From contig JADGDM010000006.1 of the NCBI GenBank assembly GCA_016744905.1, positions 1 to 64,000 on the forward strand: a stretch of DNA of 64,000 nt, given 5' to 3'. Within the stretch, counting starts at the first letter, position 1, and every line of letters starts with the position of its first letter. The position numbers and the translations under genes were made by a program. This DNA is from Sulfurimonadaceae bacterium (GTDB lineage: Bacteria > Campylobacterota > Campylobacteria > Campylobacterales > Sulfurimonadaceae). The notes beneath the pieces are model-generated. The model did no database searches. It was given only the letters and a program-made list of their open reading frames with translations, and was not told the origin of the DNA. Of the stretch, positions 22,276 through 31,329 are shown in pieces.

Positions 22276-24405
22276 ATGAAAGACCTCTCAATCAGCACCA
22301 AGATTCATCTTCCCCTTATCGCCTCTATCTTGGTTGGATTTATAATCATAATCAGTAACTATTACTATAGTTCAGCCCAGATGAAAGAACAGACTTATCA
22401 AAAAGAAGAAAAAAATCTTCGTTCTTTTTTTCAAGCACAACTTCAAAGTAAAGAGAGTATCGGCTTAACCAATGCCATCAATATCTCTAAAAACTACTAT
22501 GTTATCAAAGCTTTACAAGAAAAAGACCGTCAAACAGCGATTACCGGTCTTCAAGAAATTTCTAAGACTTTCAAAAAAAATACCAATTACAAAAATATCA
22601 AAATTCACATTCATGACGCAAACATACACAGTTTTTTACGTGCATGGAAGCCAGAAAAGTTTGGTGATGATCTCAAAGGCTTTCGAAAAACTATTGTCAA
22701 TGTAGAATCAACAAAAGAGCCTCTTGTTGCTATTGAACTCGGTGTTGCAGGTCTGGTTTTAAGAGGGCTTTCACCTGTGTTACATGAAGATAAATATCTC
22801 GGTTCTGTTGAGTTTATGCAAGGGCTAAATTCTATTGTTAAAGCGGCTAAAAGGGATCATGATTATGACATGGTCATCTTACTTGATAACAGCTATCTCT
22901 CTGTTTCTAGAGGACTGAGCAATGCACCTAAAATTGGAAACTATACTTTAGCAGTAAGAGAAGACGTCATTAATCAGAGCTATTTTAGTGAACTCGGAAC
23001 TATTAAACCCTCGAACAAGAGTGAGAGACAATTTACAAATAACTACATGGTTATCTCTGAACCCATTTTAGATTTTTCTGGAAAAACTGTTGCCTACGCA
23101 CTTGTTGGGGAGAAGCTGGAAACCGTAAATGTTGTCCTTTCACAATCAGAGTCAGCACTTCTACAACAAGTATTTATTATGGCTATGATAGATCTCTTCA
23201 TTCTTATCTTCTTAATGTTTGTTATCAAAAAAGGGGTCACAGATCCTATACTACATCTGGACAAAATTGCCGAAGAACTCGCTTCTGGAGATGCGGATCT
23301 GACTAAACGTCTTCGTATTCAATCCAATGACGAAATAGGTCGTGCGGCTAAAAGTTTTAATGTCTTTATAGACAAGGTAGAATCCATTGCCCTTGAAGCA
23401 CAAGGTCAAGCTGCCAGGTCAGATGATGCTACGAAAAAAGTGGAAGACTCTTTAGAAAAAAATGACATGGTTGTGAAACTCTCTCACAATATGATTTATG
23501 GAGCCATCAATAATGCCAATAATCTCCGTGAAAGTATGCAAAGTAACATTCAAAAAGTCAATCAAGTCAATGACTTCAATGCACAAACAGGTGAAGTGAT
23601 AGGTGATGTCCGTTCACATACAGACGAGGTTATTCAAGTCATTAATAGTATCTCTGAGATGAGTAACGAATCACGTGTATCTGCAGAGAGTCTAAGCTCC
23701 AATGTTGAAGATATTAACAATGTTATTACTCTCATTAAAGATATCTCAGATCAGACCAATCTCTTAGCACTTAATGCTGCCATAGAAGCAGCCCGTGCAG
23801 GTGAGCATGGTCGTGGATTTGCAGTGGTCGCAGATGAAGTAAGAAAACTGGCAGAGCGTACCCAAAAAGCGACCAGTGAGGTGGAGGCCAATATCAGTAT
23901 CCTCAAACAAAACACCATGGGTATGTTAGAGAACAATGAAAAAATTGAAGAGTACTCCAATGAAGCACAAGAAAAACTAGACCTATTCAATACTACCTTG
24001 CAAGATATGATTGATAATGTTGGAGAAATCAGTTCAGGAAGTGAACATACTGCCCACGAACTCTTCACAAATATGGCAAAAATTGATCATATGATTTATA
24101 AAAATTATATCTACTCTTCTGTCTTAGAAGAGAAAGTCGATCATAAATTAAAAGATCACCACTCATGCGAACTTGGAAAATGGTACGATAATGAAGGTAA
24201 AAAAATCTTCTCTAGAGCACCAGCGTATAAAGACCTAGATGTCGTTCATAAAACTGTTCATGATAATATTGTTAAAGTAATGAGACTACTTGAAGAGAAG
24301 AACGTATCCATGGCAAGTGACATTATTTCTATCTTCCAAGATACAGAAGAAGCCAGTGAAAAACTCTTTCACTATCTTGATGACTTGGTTGATCAACGAG
24401 GATAA
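22276..24405 (+). CDS. Transmembrane chemoreceptor with C-terminal CZB domain
   Basis: This 709-residue methyl-accepting chemotaxis protein has a membrane helix at about 13-31, a Cache-like periplasmic sensor of about 255 residues, and a second helix near 295-318. It then has a HAMP domain, the signalling domain with the conserved tip [20 protein letters not shown], and a C-terminal CZB zinc-binding domain ([31 protein letters not shown]). CZB domains bind Zn(II) through a His3-Cys site and have been linked to sensing zinc or hypochlorous acid. It would signal to CheA/CheW. The extracellular ligand is unknown. Confidence 0.9.
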   Translation: MKDLSISTKIHLPLIASILVGFIIIISNYYYSSAQMKEQTYQKEEKNLRSFFQAQLQSKESIGLTNAINISKNYYVIKALQEKDRQTAITGLQEISKTFKKNTNYKNIKIHIHDANIHSFLRAWKPEKFGDDLKGFRKTIVNVESTKEPLVAIELGVAGLVLRGLSPVLHEDKYLGSVEFMQGLNSIVKAAKRDHDYDMVILLDNSYLSVSRGLSNAPKIGNYTLAVREDVINQSYFSELGTIKPSNKSERQFTNNYMVISEPILDFSGKTVAYALVGEKLETVNVVLSQSESALLQQVFIMAMIDLFILIFLMFVIKKGVTDPILHLDKIAEELASGDADLTKRLRIQSNDEIGRAAKSFNVFIDKVESIALEAQGQAARSDDATKKVEDSLEKNDMVVKLSHNMIYGAINNANNLRESMQSNIQKVNQVNDFNAQTGEVIGDVRSHTDEVIQVINSISEMSNESRVSAESLSSNVEDINNVITLIKDISDQTNLLALNAAIEAARAGEHGRGFAVVADEVRKLAERTQKATSEVEANISILKQNTMGMLENNEKIEEYSNEAQEKLDLFNTTLQDMIDNVGEISSGSEHTAHELFTNMAKIDHMIYKNYIYSSVLEEKVDHKLKDHHSCELGKWYDNEGKKIFSRAPAYKDLDVVHKTVHDNIVKVMRLLEEKNVSMASDIISIFQDTEEASEKLFHYLDDLVDQRG

Positions 24406-24410
24406 AATCT

Positions 24411-25802
24411 TTATAAAGATTTAAGTCCTTCAATAAGATCTTTAGGCGTAAGTGCATAACTGTTTTTCATAAACTTCTTGGCACTCAAAGTATGTGCCAA
24501 AGAGGCGCTTATTGCCGCATCTATTGCCGTATAACCCTGTGCAAGCAGTGCACCAATAAGTCCACTTAAGACATCCCCACTCCCCCCTTTTGCTAAAACA
24601 TTACTTCCATGAGGATTGATGTAATAATTATTTTGATACGCAATAATGACATTCGCACCCTTAAGTAATAAAACTACATTTGGATATTTTTTCGAAAACA
24701 ATTCGACATATTTAAAACGTTTTGACTGTAACTCGGCGATGTCTACCTCAGCCAAACCCAGTGCGCTAAGCAGTGCTACAAATTCTTTTGGATGTGGTGT
24801 GATAACCATGTTTTCACGCTTTAGTAGTGCGCTGATATTTTCACTATAAAAGATATCTGCATCTAAAAGTAGTGGAAGTTGATTGTCTAAAAAATTTTCT
24901 AATTCCTGTGCGCTGAACTCATTTCCCAATCCCATACCTAAGGCTATTGCCGTAGAGTTATTAGGCAAGAGATGGCTCTGCATTATTTCGTAAGGAATTT
25001 GCACGTTTTCATTAGAGACCAAACTCACCAGTCCTGCACCAAAGTTCAGTGCACTAAGCGCAGAAATAACCGCTGCCCCAGACTTCTCACCACACAAAAC
25101 TGCCAAATGTCCAAACGAACCTTTATGCGTATCTTTTCTGTTTCGGTGAGGAAGCCTTATATCTTCAAAATCTAGAAGCTGATAATTTGTCTTATCCTCA
25201 TAGTGATAGCGTGCTACACCTAAATCAGCAACTTTTATTTCCCCAACCAAATCTTTTACTCCATCAAGATAAAGGGACTGTTTTAAAGCCCCCATAGTGA
25301 TGGTTGTATCTGCATAAAAAGTATCTGCCTCACATGAACCATCAAGATGTAATCCAGAAGGAATATCACAGGCAATTTTATACGCTTTGTCACTGTTCAT
25401 GGCTTGTAATATCGAACGGGTATGTGTATCAAAACTACGAGAAAAACCACTTCCAAATAGCGCATCTACTAGAATATCCGCCCCTTCATTGATCTCTACA
25501 AAGGTAATTCCTAGCGCTTGGGCGCGCTGGTATTGAAGCTGTGCCAGTTCAGATTTTACACCAAAGGGAAGAAAGACTTTTACAGCGTAGTCACTTTGAA
25601 GCTGGCGCGCTAGGACTAAACCATCAGCCCCATTGTTACCTGCGCCACAGACAATAAGGACGCAACTCCCCCTCTCGAACTTTTGCATGATAAAGTCTTT
25701 CATGCCCAAAGCCGCATGTTCCATCATCACCTCAGAAGAGAGCCCAAATTTTTTGACACAATGATCATCGAGTGAATTTACTTCATAGTAGATATTTTGC
25801 AT
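24411..25802 (-). CDS. nnr: Bifunctional NAD(P)HX epimerase/dehydratase
   Basis: This 463-residue fusion repairs damaged NAD(P)H hydrates. The N-terminal YjeF epimerase domain (about residues 1-210) has VCGAGNNGADGLVLARQL and ACDIPSGLHLDG. The C-terminal ribokinase-like dehydratase domain has HKGSFGHLAVLCG, HPKEFVALL and the NVLAKGGSGDVLSGLIGALL motif. It is cytoplasmic. It is the last gene of an operon with two outer-membrane proteins and orf93, an unexpected combination. The convergent stop region holds an 18-bp palindrome (24405-24422). Confidence 0.93.
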   Translation of the reverse strand: MQNIYYEVNSLDDHCVKKFGLSSEVMMEHAALGMKDFIMQKFERGSCVLIVCGAGNNGADGLVLARQLQSDYAVKVFLPFGVKSELAQLQYQRAQALGITFVEINEGADILVDALFGSGFSRSFDTHTRSILQAMNSDKAYKIACDIPSGLHLDGSCEADTFYADTTITMGALKQSLYLDGVKDLVGEIKVADLGVARYHYEDKTNYQLLDFEDIRLPHRNRKDTHKGSFGHLAVLCGEKSGAAVISALSALNFGAGLVSLVSNENVQIPYEIMQSHLLPNNSTAIALGMGLGNEFSAQELENFLDNQLPLLLDADIFYSENISALLKRENMVITPHPKEFVALLSALGLAEVDIAELQSKRFKYVELFSKKYPNVVLLLKGANVIIAYQNNYYINPHGSNVLAKGGSGDVLSGLIGALLAQGYTAIDAAISASLAHTLSAKKFMKNSYALTPKDLIEGLKSL

Positions 25803-25805
25803 TTT

Positions 25806-26087
25806 TTATCCTGGTTGTACTTCATTTTGTGACAAAGAAGTCATCAAAATCAACTGTCCCATCTGTTGAAAATAAGGTTCAACAGCTGGTTTCCCCTGAG
25901 GTAAAACACTTTTTAAAGAGTGGTAAAATATCTCTTTAGACTCTTGGGAACCTTGCATATAAGCCTTGATAATCCACTCTAAAGTAAGGGAGTGCAATTC
26001 ACCATTCACCTCATACTCTATAACCGAGGCGGGATTTATTTTATGTTGAAGTAGTAAATCTTTACATGTTCTTATGTTGACATTCAT
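25806..26087 (-). CDS. Hypothetical protein
   Basis: This 93-residue protein is not recognised. It has no signal peptide or membrane segment and is predicted alpha/beta. It contains a run NPASVIEYEVNGELHSLTLE and a helix EWIIKAYMQGSQESKEIF. Its ATG overlaps the upstream outer-membrane protein gene by 4 nt, and nnr begins 4 nt downstream, so it is translated within that operon. Confidence 0.7.
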   Translation of the reverse strand: MNVNIRTCKDLLLQHKINPASVIEYEVNGELHSLTLEWIIKAYMQGSQESKEIFYHSLKSVLPQGKPAVEPYFQQMGQLILMTSLSQNEVQPG

Positions 26088-26926
26088 TTTTTAGCTCCTG
26101 AGTCAAAATTCCAGATGGCAAATATGCCTGCTCTGTAACGGTTTAATATACTCTTTTGAGAAGTATAACTTGTAGAGTTGTGAATAAGAGAAGAGTTCTC
26201 AAAACGTATGCGGTAATAATAATCCAAACTTAAGGCGATATCAAAGCCTTCAAAAATACGACGTTCTATAAACAGTGTCGGTTTAAGCGAAAGTCCATAA
26301 GTAAAATCCAATCTCTTTTTCTCCTCATCAAGGTTTTCAGAATAAATCTGTATCACACTTGTAAAAATAGGCATGCCCAACATCAAACCAAACGAATAGT
26401 TCCAAGCTGAGTGACCAATTTTTTCATCTTTACTGTAGACATACCCTATTTCTAAGTTAGCACTGAGGGTATTTGTTTCTAATATTGCATGGGTATTGAC
26501 TATATTTTCTTGAAACAGAAAACGTTTGATGGTTTCGTTACTGTAGCCAGTTCCAAATAAAAAATGTTGTTTTTTTGTATATTTATAATGGGTGTAGAAC
26601 ATTAAGTCGTTGTTTCTTAAATCCATGCTATGCAAAACTGTTGAAGTGGGGAATTTTAGCTCCGCCTCATCAGTAGTATTGGCATAAAGAGTAGAGCTTC
26701 CTGCAAGGCTAAAGTCTATATATTCATTAAACTTCACCCCGGTTCCTGTGTAGTAATACGGACTCACTACAGTCCCTCTCATACTAATCTCTTCTCCATC
26801 ATCTGATCTAAATTCTTCAATATAATTGGCACTTTGATTACCAATACCAAACAGTGCATATCCATAGCCATCACGCGCAGAAGCACTCACCATCATCAAA
26901 ATAAATACAAAAACTAAAACTCTCAT
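26084..26926 (-). CDS. Outer-membrane beta-barrel protein, paralogue B
   Basis: This 280-residue protein has a signal peptide (MRVLVFVFILMMVSASA) and a beta-rich barrel-like body ending in IFAIWNFDSG. It is clearly related to the protein encoded immediately upstream: both start with YGY(A/G), then an (F/Y)xSxxGxEI segment, then (V/T)SPY(Y/I). That points to a tandem duplication. No known family is recognised. Start and stop overlap neighbours by 4 nt, indicating tight coupling. Confidence 0.7.
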   Translation of the reverse strand: MRVLVFVFILMMVSASARDGYGYALFGIGNQSANYIEEFRSDDGEEISMRGTVVSPYYYTGTGVKFNEYIDFSLAGSSTLYANTTDEAELKFPTSTVLHSMDLRNNDLMFYTHYKYTKKQHFLFGTGYSNETIKRFLFQENIVNTHAILETNTLSANLEIGYVYSKDEKIGHSAWNYSFGLMLGMPIFTSVIQIYSENLDEEKKRLDFTYGLSLKPTLFIERRIFEGFDIALSLDYYYRIRFENSSLIHNSTSYTSQKSILNRYRAGIFAIWNFDSGAKK

Positions 26927-27816
26927 CGCAGTTCATCCAATATTTCAAAGGCAGTATAGTTCCATGAGAGTGCCAAACCATAACGTGTGTTAGATTGATA
27001 ACTGTCTACTAAGGTCACTTGATGACTTTCACTCGAGGTGTATGAGGTTGGAAAATTTTCATGCCGATATTTAAAAAGATAATCCATATACATACCAAAC
27101 TCTAAACCTTTAATAAGTTTATATCCCAGATAAATATTTGGCTTAATGGAATAGCCTTGATCAAGTGCCAATTGATTTCGTCTGTAGGTGTCAAGCGTAC
27201 TAGAACGCCCTATCAAAATAGGCAGTCCCGCTTCAATACTGAGAACATAACGCCATCTGTTTTCACCCGCTTTTGAATGATTACTATAGCGATAACCAAC
27301 AGTCGTATTTAATGTGGCCACACGACTCTCTATCATAGAGGCATTTATGTCTTGTAGAGCTGCCGAACTGTACGCATAACGTTTTAAAGATTCATAGGTG
27401 TAATTTGCACCAAAGCTTAACTGCTGAAGTTTGTTGATACGGTACTGCACATTTACCGCAAGTTCTGTTAATGTATAGGTCGCTTTATGCGTATCAAAAG
27501 CCACATCATTATTAAAATATTCTTCTTTTGAAGAGCTACTAAAAAGGGTGCTCGCCGCCATAATACTAAAAGAAAATTTTCTATTAATACGTGTTTGAGA
27601 GCCTGTTAAAATATAGGGACTTGTGGTCACAAATTCACTATGAATCTCATCACCATTAGAACTGATATAATTCTCTTTATAAAATGTTGTTTGCGCACCT
27701 AAGCTCAAAGTACCATATCCATAAGGAATAGTTCGACTACTGTTGTTCTCTTCTAAAGCATATAGTGCTGTAAAAAGAAGTAAGTACATCAAGACCAAAC
27801 GTATCAGCACACCCAT
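26923..27816 (-). CDS. Outer-membrane beta-barrel protein, paralogue A
   Basis: This 297-residue protein has an N-terminal hydrophobic signal (LVLMYLLLFTALYALEE) and a barrel-like body with alternating aromatic and small residues (YTYESLKRYAYSS, LSFGANYTYE). It is the first gene of the OmpA-like-paralogue pair, orf93, nnr operon. It resembles paralogue B over most of its length, though only moderately, so the duplication is old. The start lies 30 bp from the divergent kdsD start, leaving little room for a promoter. Confidence 0.7.
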   Translation of the reverse strand: MGVLIRLVLMYLLLFTALYALEENNSSRTIPYGYGTLSLGAQTTFYKENYISSNGDEIHSEFVTTSPYILTGSQTRINRKFSFSIMAASTLFSSSSKEEYFNNDVAFDTHKATYTLTELAVNVQYRINKLQQLSFGANYTYESLKRYAYSSAALQDINASMIESRVATLNTTVGYRYSNHSKAGENRWRYVLSIEAGLPILIGRSSTLDTYRRNQLALDQGYSIKPNIYLGYKLIKGLEFGMYMDYLFKYRHENFPTSYTSSESHQVTLVDSYQSNTRYGLALSWNYTAFEILDELR

Positions 27817-27833
27817 AATCTCCCGAAATCAGC

Positions 27834-27839
27834 TATAAT
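27834..27839 (+). promoter_or_regulatory. -10 box giving a probably leaderless kdsD transcript
   Basis: TATAAT is followed by 7 nt (TGCTTTT) and the ATG of kdsD at 27847. No Shine-Dalgarno sequence is present. Confidence 0.55.
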
Positions 27840-27846
27840 TGCTTTT

Positions 27847-28815
27847 ATGAAATTAGATTATAACAAAATTGCAAAAGAAACCCTTGAGATTGAAGCACAA
27901 ACACTTCAAAATGCGGTTCATTTAATTGGCAGCGAATTTAGCGATGCCGTAGATATTATTATGAACTGTAAGGGGAAACTTATCATCTCTGGTGTCGGAA
28001 AATCAGGCTTAATTGGTGCTAAAATGGCGGCCACTTTTGCCTCAACCGGAACACCAAGTTTTTTTCTTCATCCAACAGAAGCCTTACATGGTGACTTAGG
28101 AATGATTGATAGAAATGATGTGGTGATTGCAATCAGTTACAGTGGGGAGAGTTCAGAGCTTAGCTCTATCCTTCCACACATTAAACGTTTTGAAATTCCC
28201 TTAATTGGAATGACTAAAAACGACAACTCTACTCTGGCAAAGTTCTCTGATCTTGTGATTCCTATTCACGTAGAAAAAGAGGCTTGTCCCTTAGATATCG
28301 CACCAACAAGTTCAACGACTTTAACACTCGCTTTGGGTGACGCACTGGCAGTTTGTCTGATGCGCGCTCGTAGTTTTGAAAAAGAAGACTTTGCCTCATT
28401 TCACCCTGGTGGAAGTTTAGGACGTCAACTGTTTGTTAAGGTTAGTGATCTGATGAGAACAGAAAACCTGCCTATCATCAACGAAAACATGCATACCAAA
28501 GAGGCCATCGTTAATTTGAGCGAAGGTCGTTTAGGCACTGTGTTACTGGTCGATGACAATGAAGATTTTGTAGGTTTGGTGAGTGATGGAGATATCCGTC
28601 GTGCACTATTGGGAGATGACTTTTCATTAGAAAAGCCTATCAATACCTACGCCACTCAAAATCCTAAGGTTTTAAAAGATCAAAACATGCTTGCGAGTGA
28701 CGCGCTGATCTATGTAGAGCAACACAAGATACAACTACTTGTTGTAATCAACGAAGATAATAAAATCAAAGGGGTGCTTCATATTCATCACCTCGTTGAA
28801 GCAGGAATATCATAA
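27847..28815 (+). CDS. kdsD: Arabinose-5-phosphate isomerase (KpsF/GutQ family)
   Basis: This 322-residue protein has an N-terminal SIS sugar-isomerase domain (SGVGKSGLIGAKMAATFAST, PTEALHGDLGMI, SYSGESSEL) and two C-terminal CBS motifs (about residues 205-320, GFVGLVSDGDIRRALLGDD). It converts ribulose-5-phosphate to arabinose-5-phosphate, the first step to KDO for LPS. Cytoplasmic. The active-site His in FASFHPGGSLGRQL is present. Confidence 0.93.
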   Translation: MKLDYNKIAKETLEIEAQTLQNAVHLIGSEFSDAVDIIMNCKGKLIISGVGKSGLIGAKMAATFASTGTPSFFLHPTEALHGDLGMIDRNDVVIAISYSGESSELSSILPHIKRFEIPLIGMTKNDNSTLAKFSDLVIPIHVEKEACPLDIAPTSSTTLTLALGDALAVCLMRARSFEKEDFASFHPGGSLGRQLFVKVSDLMRTENLPIINENMHTKEAIVNLSEGRLGTVLLVDDNEDFVGLVSDGDIRRALLGDDFSLEKPINTYATQNPKVLKDQNMLASDALIYVEQHKIQLLVVINEDNKIKGVLHIHHLVEAGIS

Positions 28816-28816
28816 C

Positions 28817-29671
28817 ATGATGAGATTAAATAAATATATCGCACACTACTCAACCTACTCCCGCCGTGAGGCTGACAAACTTATCACCGATGGCTATGTA
28901 AAAGTTGATGGTCTAACAGAAGAGAACCCAGCGACACAGGTTGAAGAGCGTGAAACAGAAGTCAGTGTAAGAGGTAAAAAACTTCATCCTTCTGATGAGT
29001 TTACCGTTATCGTCTACAACAAACCAAAAGGCGAAATCGTGACTAAAAGCGATCCTCAGGGTCGTAAAACTATCTATCACTCACTTCCTTCAAAGTTTAA
29101 ACACTTTGTACCCGTAGGTCGTCTTGACTACGCAACAGAAGGTGTTATCTTACTAACAGACTCTTCACATGTTGCTAATGCACTGATGAACTCTAGCCTA
29201 GAGCGTGTTTATAAGGTGAAAATCAAAGGTCCTATCACAAAGCCTATGATGCATGCCATGGAGAGTGGTTTAACACTTGAAGATGCAACAGCAGGGGCCT
29301 ACGAAAAGACAAAAATTACCTCAATGACCTTTGCACCATTTTATGGATACATGATTCAAAAAGACAGTCCAAGCTACTCTATTTTAAAAATCTCTATCTC
29401 AGAAGGACAAAATAGAGAAATTCGTCGATTTTTTGCTCATTTTGAGGCAGAAGTTGCCGATTTAAAGAGAGTAAACTATGGTGGAGTGCAACTTAACGCA
29501 CTACCAACAGGTAAAAATAGATTCCTTGATCGTTCTGAATATGTACGTTTAAGAGAATTTTTACGTCACAATAGAAAAGAGATTAAGCACGCAGCAGCCA
29601 ACAAACAAAATGAAGCGCGCCAAGCATACAAAAATACACTAGCAAATGAAAAGGTAGATAAAGAATGGTAA
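28817..29671 (+). CDS. rRNA pseudouridine synthase (RluB/RsuA type)
   Basis: This 284-residue protein has an S4 RNA-binding domain (MRLNKYIAHYSTYSRREADK) and the catalytic motif VGRLDYATEGVILLTD with its Asp. EGQNREIRRFFAHF follows. RsuA/RluB/RluE/RluF enzymes each modify specific rRNA positions; the S4 domain and length favour RluB. A Lys/Asn-rich tail ends the protein. AGGA lies 10 nt before ATG 28817; the longer frame from TTG 28796 lies inside kdsD and is unlikely. The 3' end overlaps the next gene by 7 nt. Confidence 0.9.
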   Translation: MMRLNKYIAHYSTYSRREADKLITDGYVKVDGLTEENPATQVEERETEVSVRGKKLHPSDEFTVIVYNKPKGEIVTKSDPQGRKTIYHSLPSKFKHFVPVGRLDYATEGVILLTDSSHVANALMNSSLERVYKVKIKGPITKPMMHAMESGLTLEDATAGAYEKTKITSMTFAPFYGYMIQKDSPSYSILKISISEGQNREIRRFFAHFEAEVADLKRVNYGGVQLNALPTGKNRFLDRSEYVRLREFLRHNRKEIKHAAANKQNEARQAYKNTLANEKVDKEW

Positions 29672-30063
29672 CACTAACATTTCCAAGTTCACACAAGACA
29701 CAACTAACAGATATCACGGTAGAGATGCAAGAAGAGGTCATCAAATCAGGCGTTAAAGATGGTACCTGTACTATTTTTGTACCCCATACTACTGCCTCTG
29801 TTTTTCTTTTCGAAAATCAAGACCCGAACCTACGTCGTGACCTTTTAAGTGCGTTGAAAAAACGTGTTGAGATGGATGGTGAATATAGCCACACAGGCGA
29901 CAACGCCGCAGCACATTTAAAGTCAGCAATGATGGGTGGAACCATTACTCTTTTTGTTGAAGATGCAAAATTGGTTCTTGGAAAATGGCAAGGTGTTTTC
30001 TTTGGTGAGTTTGATGGTCCAAGACAAGAACGTAAGGTCATGATGAAAGTCAGTGCACACTAA
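29665..30063 (+). CDS. YjbQ/UPF0047 family protein
   Basis: This 132-residue protein is a full-length YjbQ homologue: TCTIFVPHTTASVFLFEN, HTGDNAAAHLKSAMMG, LGKWQGVFFGEFDGPR. Members have weak thiamine-phosphate synthase activity in vitro; the true role is unsettled. It overlaps the pseudouridine synthase gene by 7 nt. Confidence 0.92.
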   Translation: MVTLTFPSSHKTQLTDITVEMQEEVIKSGVKDGTCTIFVPHTTASVFLFENQDPNLRRDLLSALKKRVEMDGEYSHTGDNAAAHLKSAMMGGTITLFVEDAKLVLGKWQGVFFGEFDGPRQERKVMMKVSAH

Positions 30064-30069
30064 TCTTTT

Positions 30070-31248
30070 ATGATCAACCTAGCGCGCAACCTTAGACCCA
30101 ATAACTTTGATGAGTTAATCGGTCAAGATCATCTCTGCGCACAAGGTTCTCCACTGCGAACACTCGCTGAGTCAGGCACCCTAAATCACAGCTTTTTTTA
30201 TGGTCCTCCAGGTTGTGGTAAAACTTCTCTAGCGCGCTTGATCGCCAAAGTGATGGACTTACCCTTTTATGAGTTTAACGCCACTTCTTTGAAGATAGAT
30301 GAACTTAGAAAAGTTTTTACCCAATATAAAAATGCCCTACAACGTCCTCTTATATTTATTGATGAAGTACACAGGTTGGCGAAAAATCAACAAGAAGTTT
30401 TGTTACCTGTTATGGAAGATGGCAGTATCTTACTGATCGGTGTCTCAACAGAAAATCCCTTCTTTTCTCTCACTGCTGCGATGCGTTCACGTGCAATGCT
30501 CTTTGAGTTAAATCCCATTGACAATAGCGCACTGGAAAGCTTACTTCAACGTGTTTGTGACAAAGAAGGCATCCATATCGACAAAGAAGGTGTTGACTAT
30601 CTTATTCATATCAGTACAGGCGATGCGCGCGCGCTTTTAAACCTCTTAGAGAGTGCCTCAAATCTTAATAAAAGTATTGATAAAAAATTACTCCAATCTC
30701 TGAAACCAAGTATCCAAAGTGGTGGAAGTTCAGAGTCAGGCAATCATTATGACCTTGCCAGCGCGCTGATAAAAAGTATTCGCGGTTCGGACGCTGACGC
30801 TGCAGTCTATTATCTAGCGCGCCTGATTGAAGGGGGAGAACCTCCAGAATTTATAGCGCGCCGCCTTGTTATTCTTGCCAGTGAAGATGTGGGTAATGCC
30901 AATCCTCAAGCTTTGACCTTATGTACCTCATGTATGACCTCTGTCGCCAAAATTGGTTATCCAGAGTCACGCATCATTCTTGCACAGACCGTTATCTACC
31001 TCAGTGCCTCACCCAAATCAAACAGCGCGTATATTGCTATAAACAAAGCACAACAAGCCATACAAAATGGTGAGATACTTCCTATTTTAGAAATATTTAA
31101 ACCTCATAATAAAGCGTACCTCTATCCTCATGATTTTGGAGGATATGTGAAGCAAAAATATCTTTCAAAGCCTCTAAGGTTTGTAGAGTTAAAAGCCATT
31201 GGATTTGAGCAAAAAATGAAAGAGTGGTTAAGTCTTATCAAGCGCTAA
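30070..31248 (+). CDS. rarA: Replication-associated recombination protein A
   Basis: This 392-residue AAA+ ATPase (RarA/MgsA) has Walker A GPPGCGKTSLA near residue 50, Walker B IFIDEVHR, sensor SRAMLFEL, and the C-terminal tetramerisation region (YPHDFGGYVKQKYL). It acts at stalled replication forks with SSB. The gene is unusually dense in GCGCGC palindromes: six loci in 1.2 kb, at about 30081, 30231, 30628, 30760, 30819 and 30858. It starts 6 nt after yjbQ with no clear Shine-Dalgarno sequence. Confidence 0.94.
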   Translation: MINLARNLRPNNFDELIGQDHLCAQGSPLRTLAESGTLNHSFFYGPPGCGKTSLARLIAKVMDLPFYEFNATSLKIDELRKVFTQYKNALQRPLIFIDEVHRLAKNQQEVLLPVMEDGSILLIGVSTENPFFSLTAAMRSRAMLFELNPIDNSALESLLQRVCDKEGIHIDKEGVDYLIHISTGDARALLNLLESASNLNKSIDKKLLQSLKPSIQSGGSSESGNHYDLASALIKSIRGSDADAAVYYLARLIEGGEPPEFIARRLVILASEDVGNANPQALTLCTSCMTSVAKIGYPESRIILAQTVIYLSASPKSNSAYIAINKAQQAIQNGEILPILEIFKPHNKAYLYPHDFGGYVKQKYLSKPLRFVELKAIGFEQKMKEWLSLIKR

Positions 31249-31283
31249 GCTCCTCTTTTGATAGACTTGTGATTATCTTGTGC

Positions 31284-31323
31284 TATACTATAAATATATT
31301 AATTAACATTCATACAGCAAGGG
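31284..31323 (+). promoter_or_regulatory. Promoter and ribosome site of the TonB receptor operon
   Basis: A TATACT box lies at 31284-31289 and AAGGG at 31319-31323, 6 nt before ATG 31330. The 81-nt gap after rarA holds only this promoter. No Fur box could be recognised with confidence. Confidence 0.45.
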
Positions 31324-31329
31324 AATATT

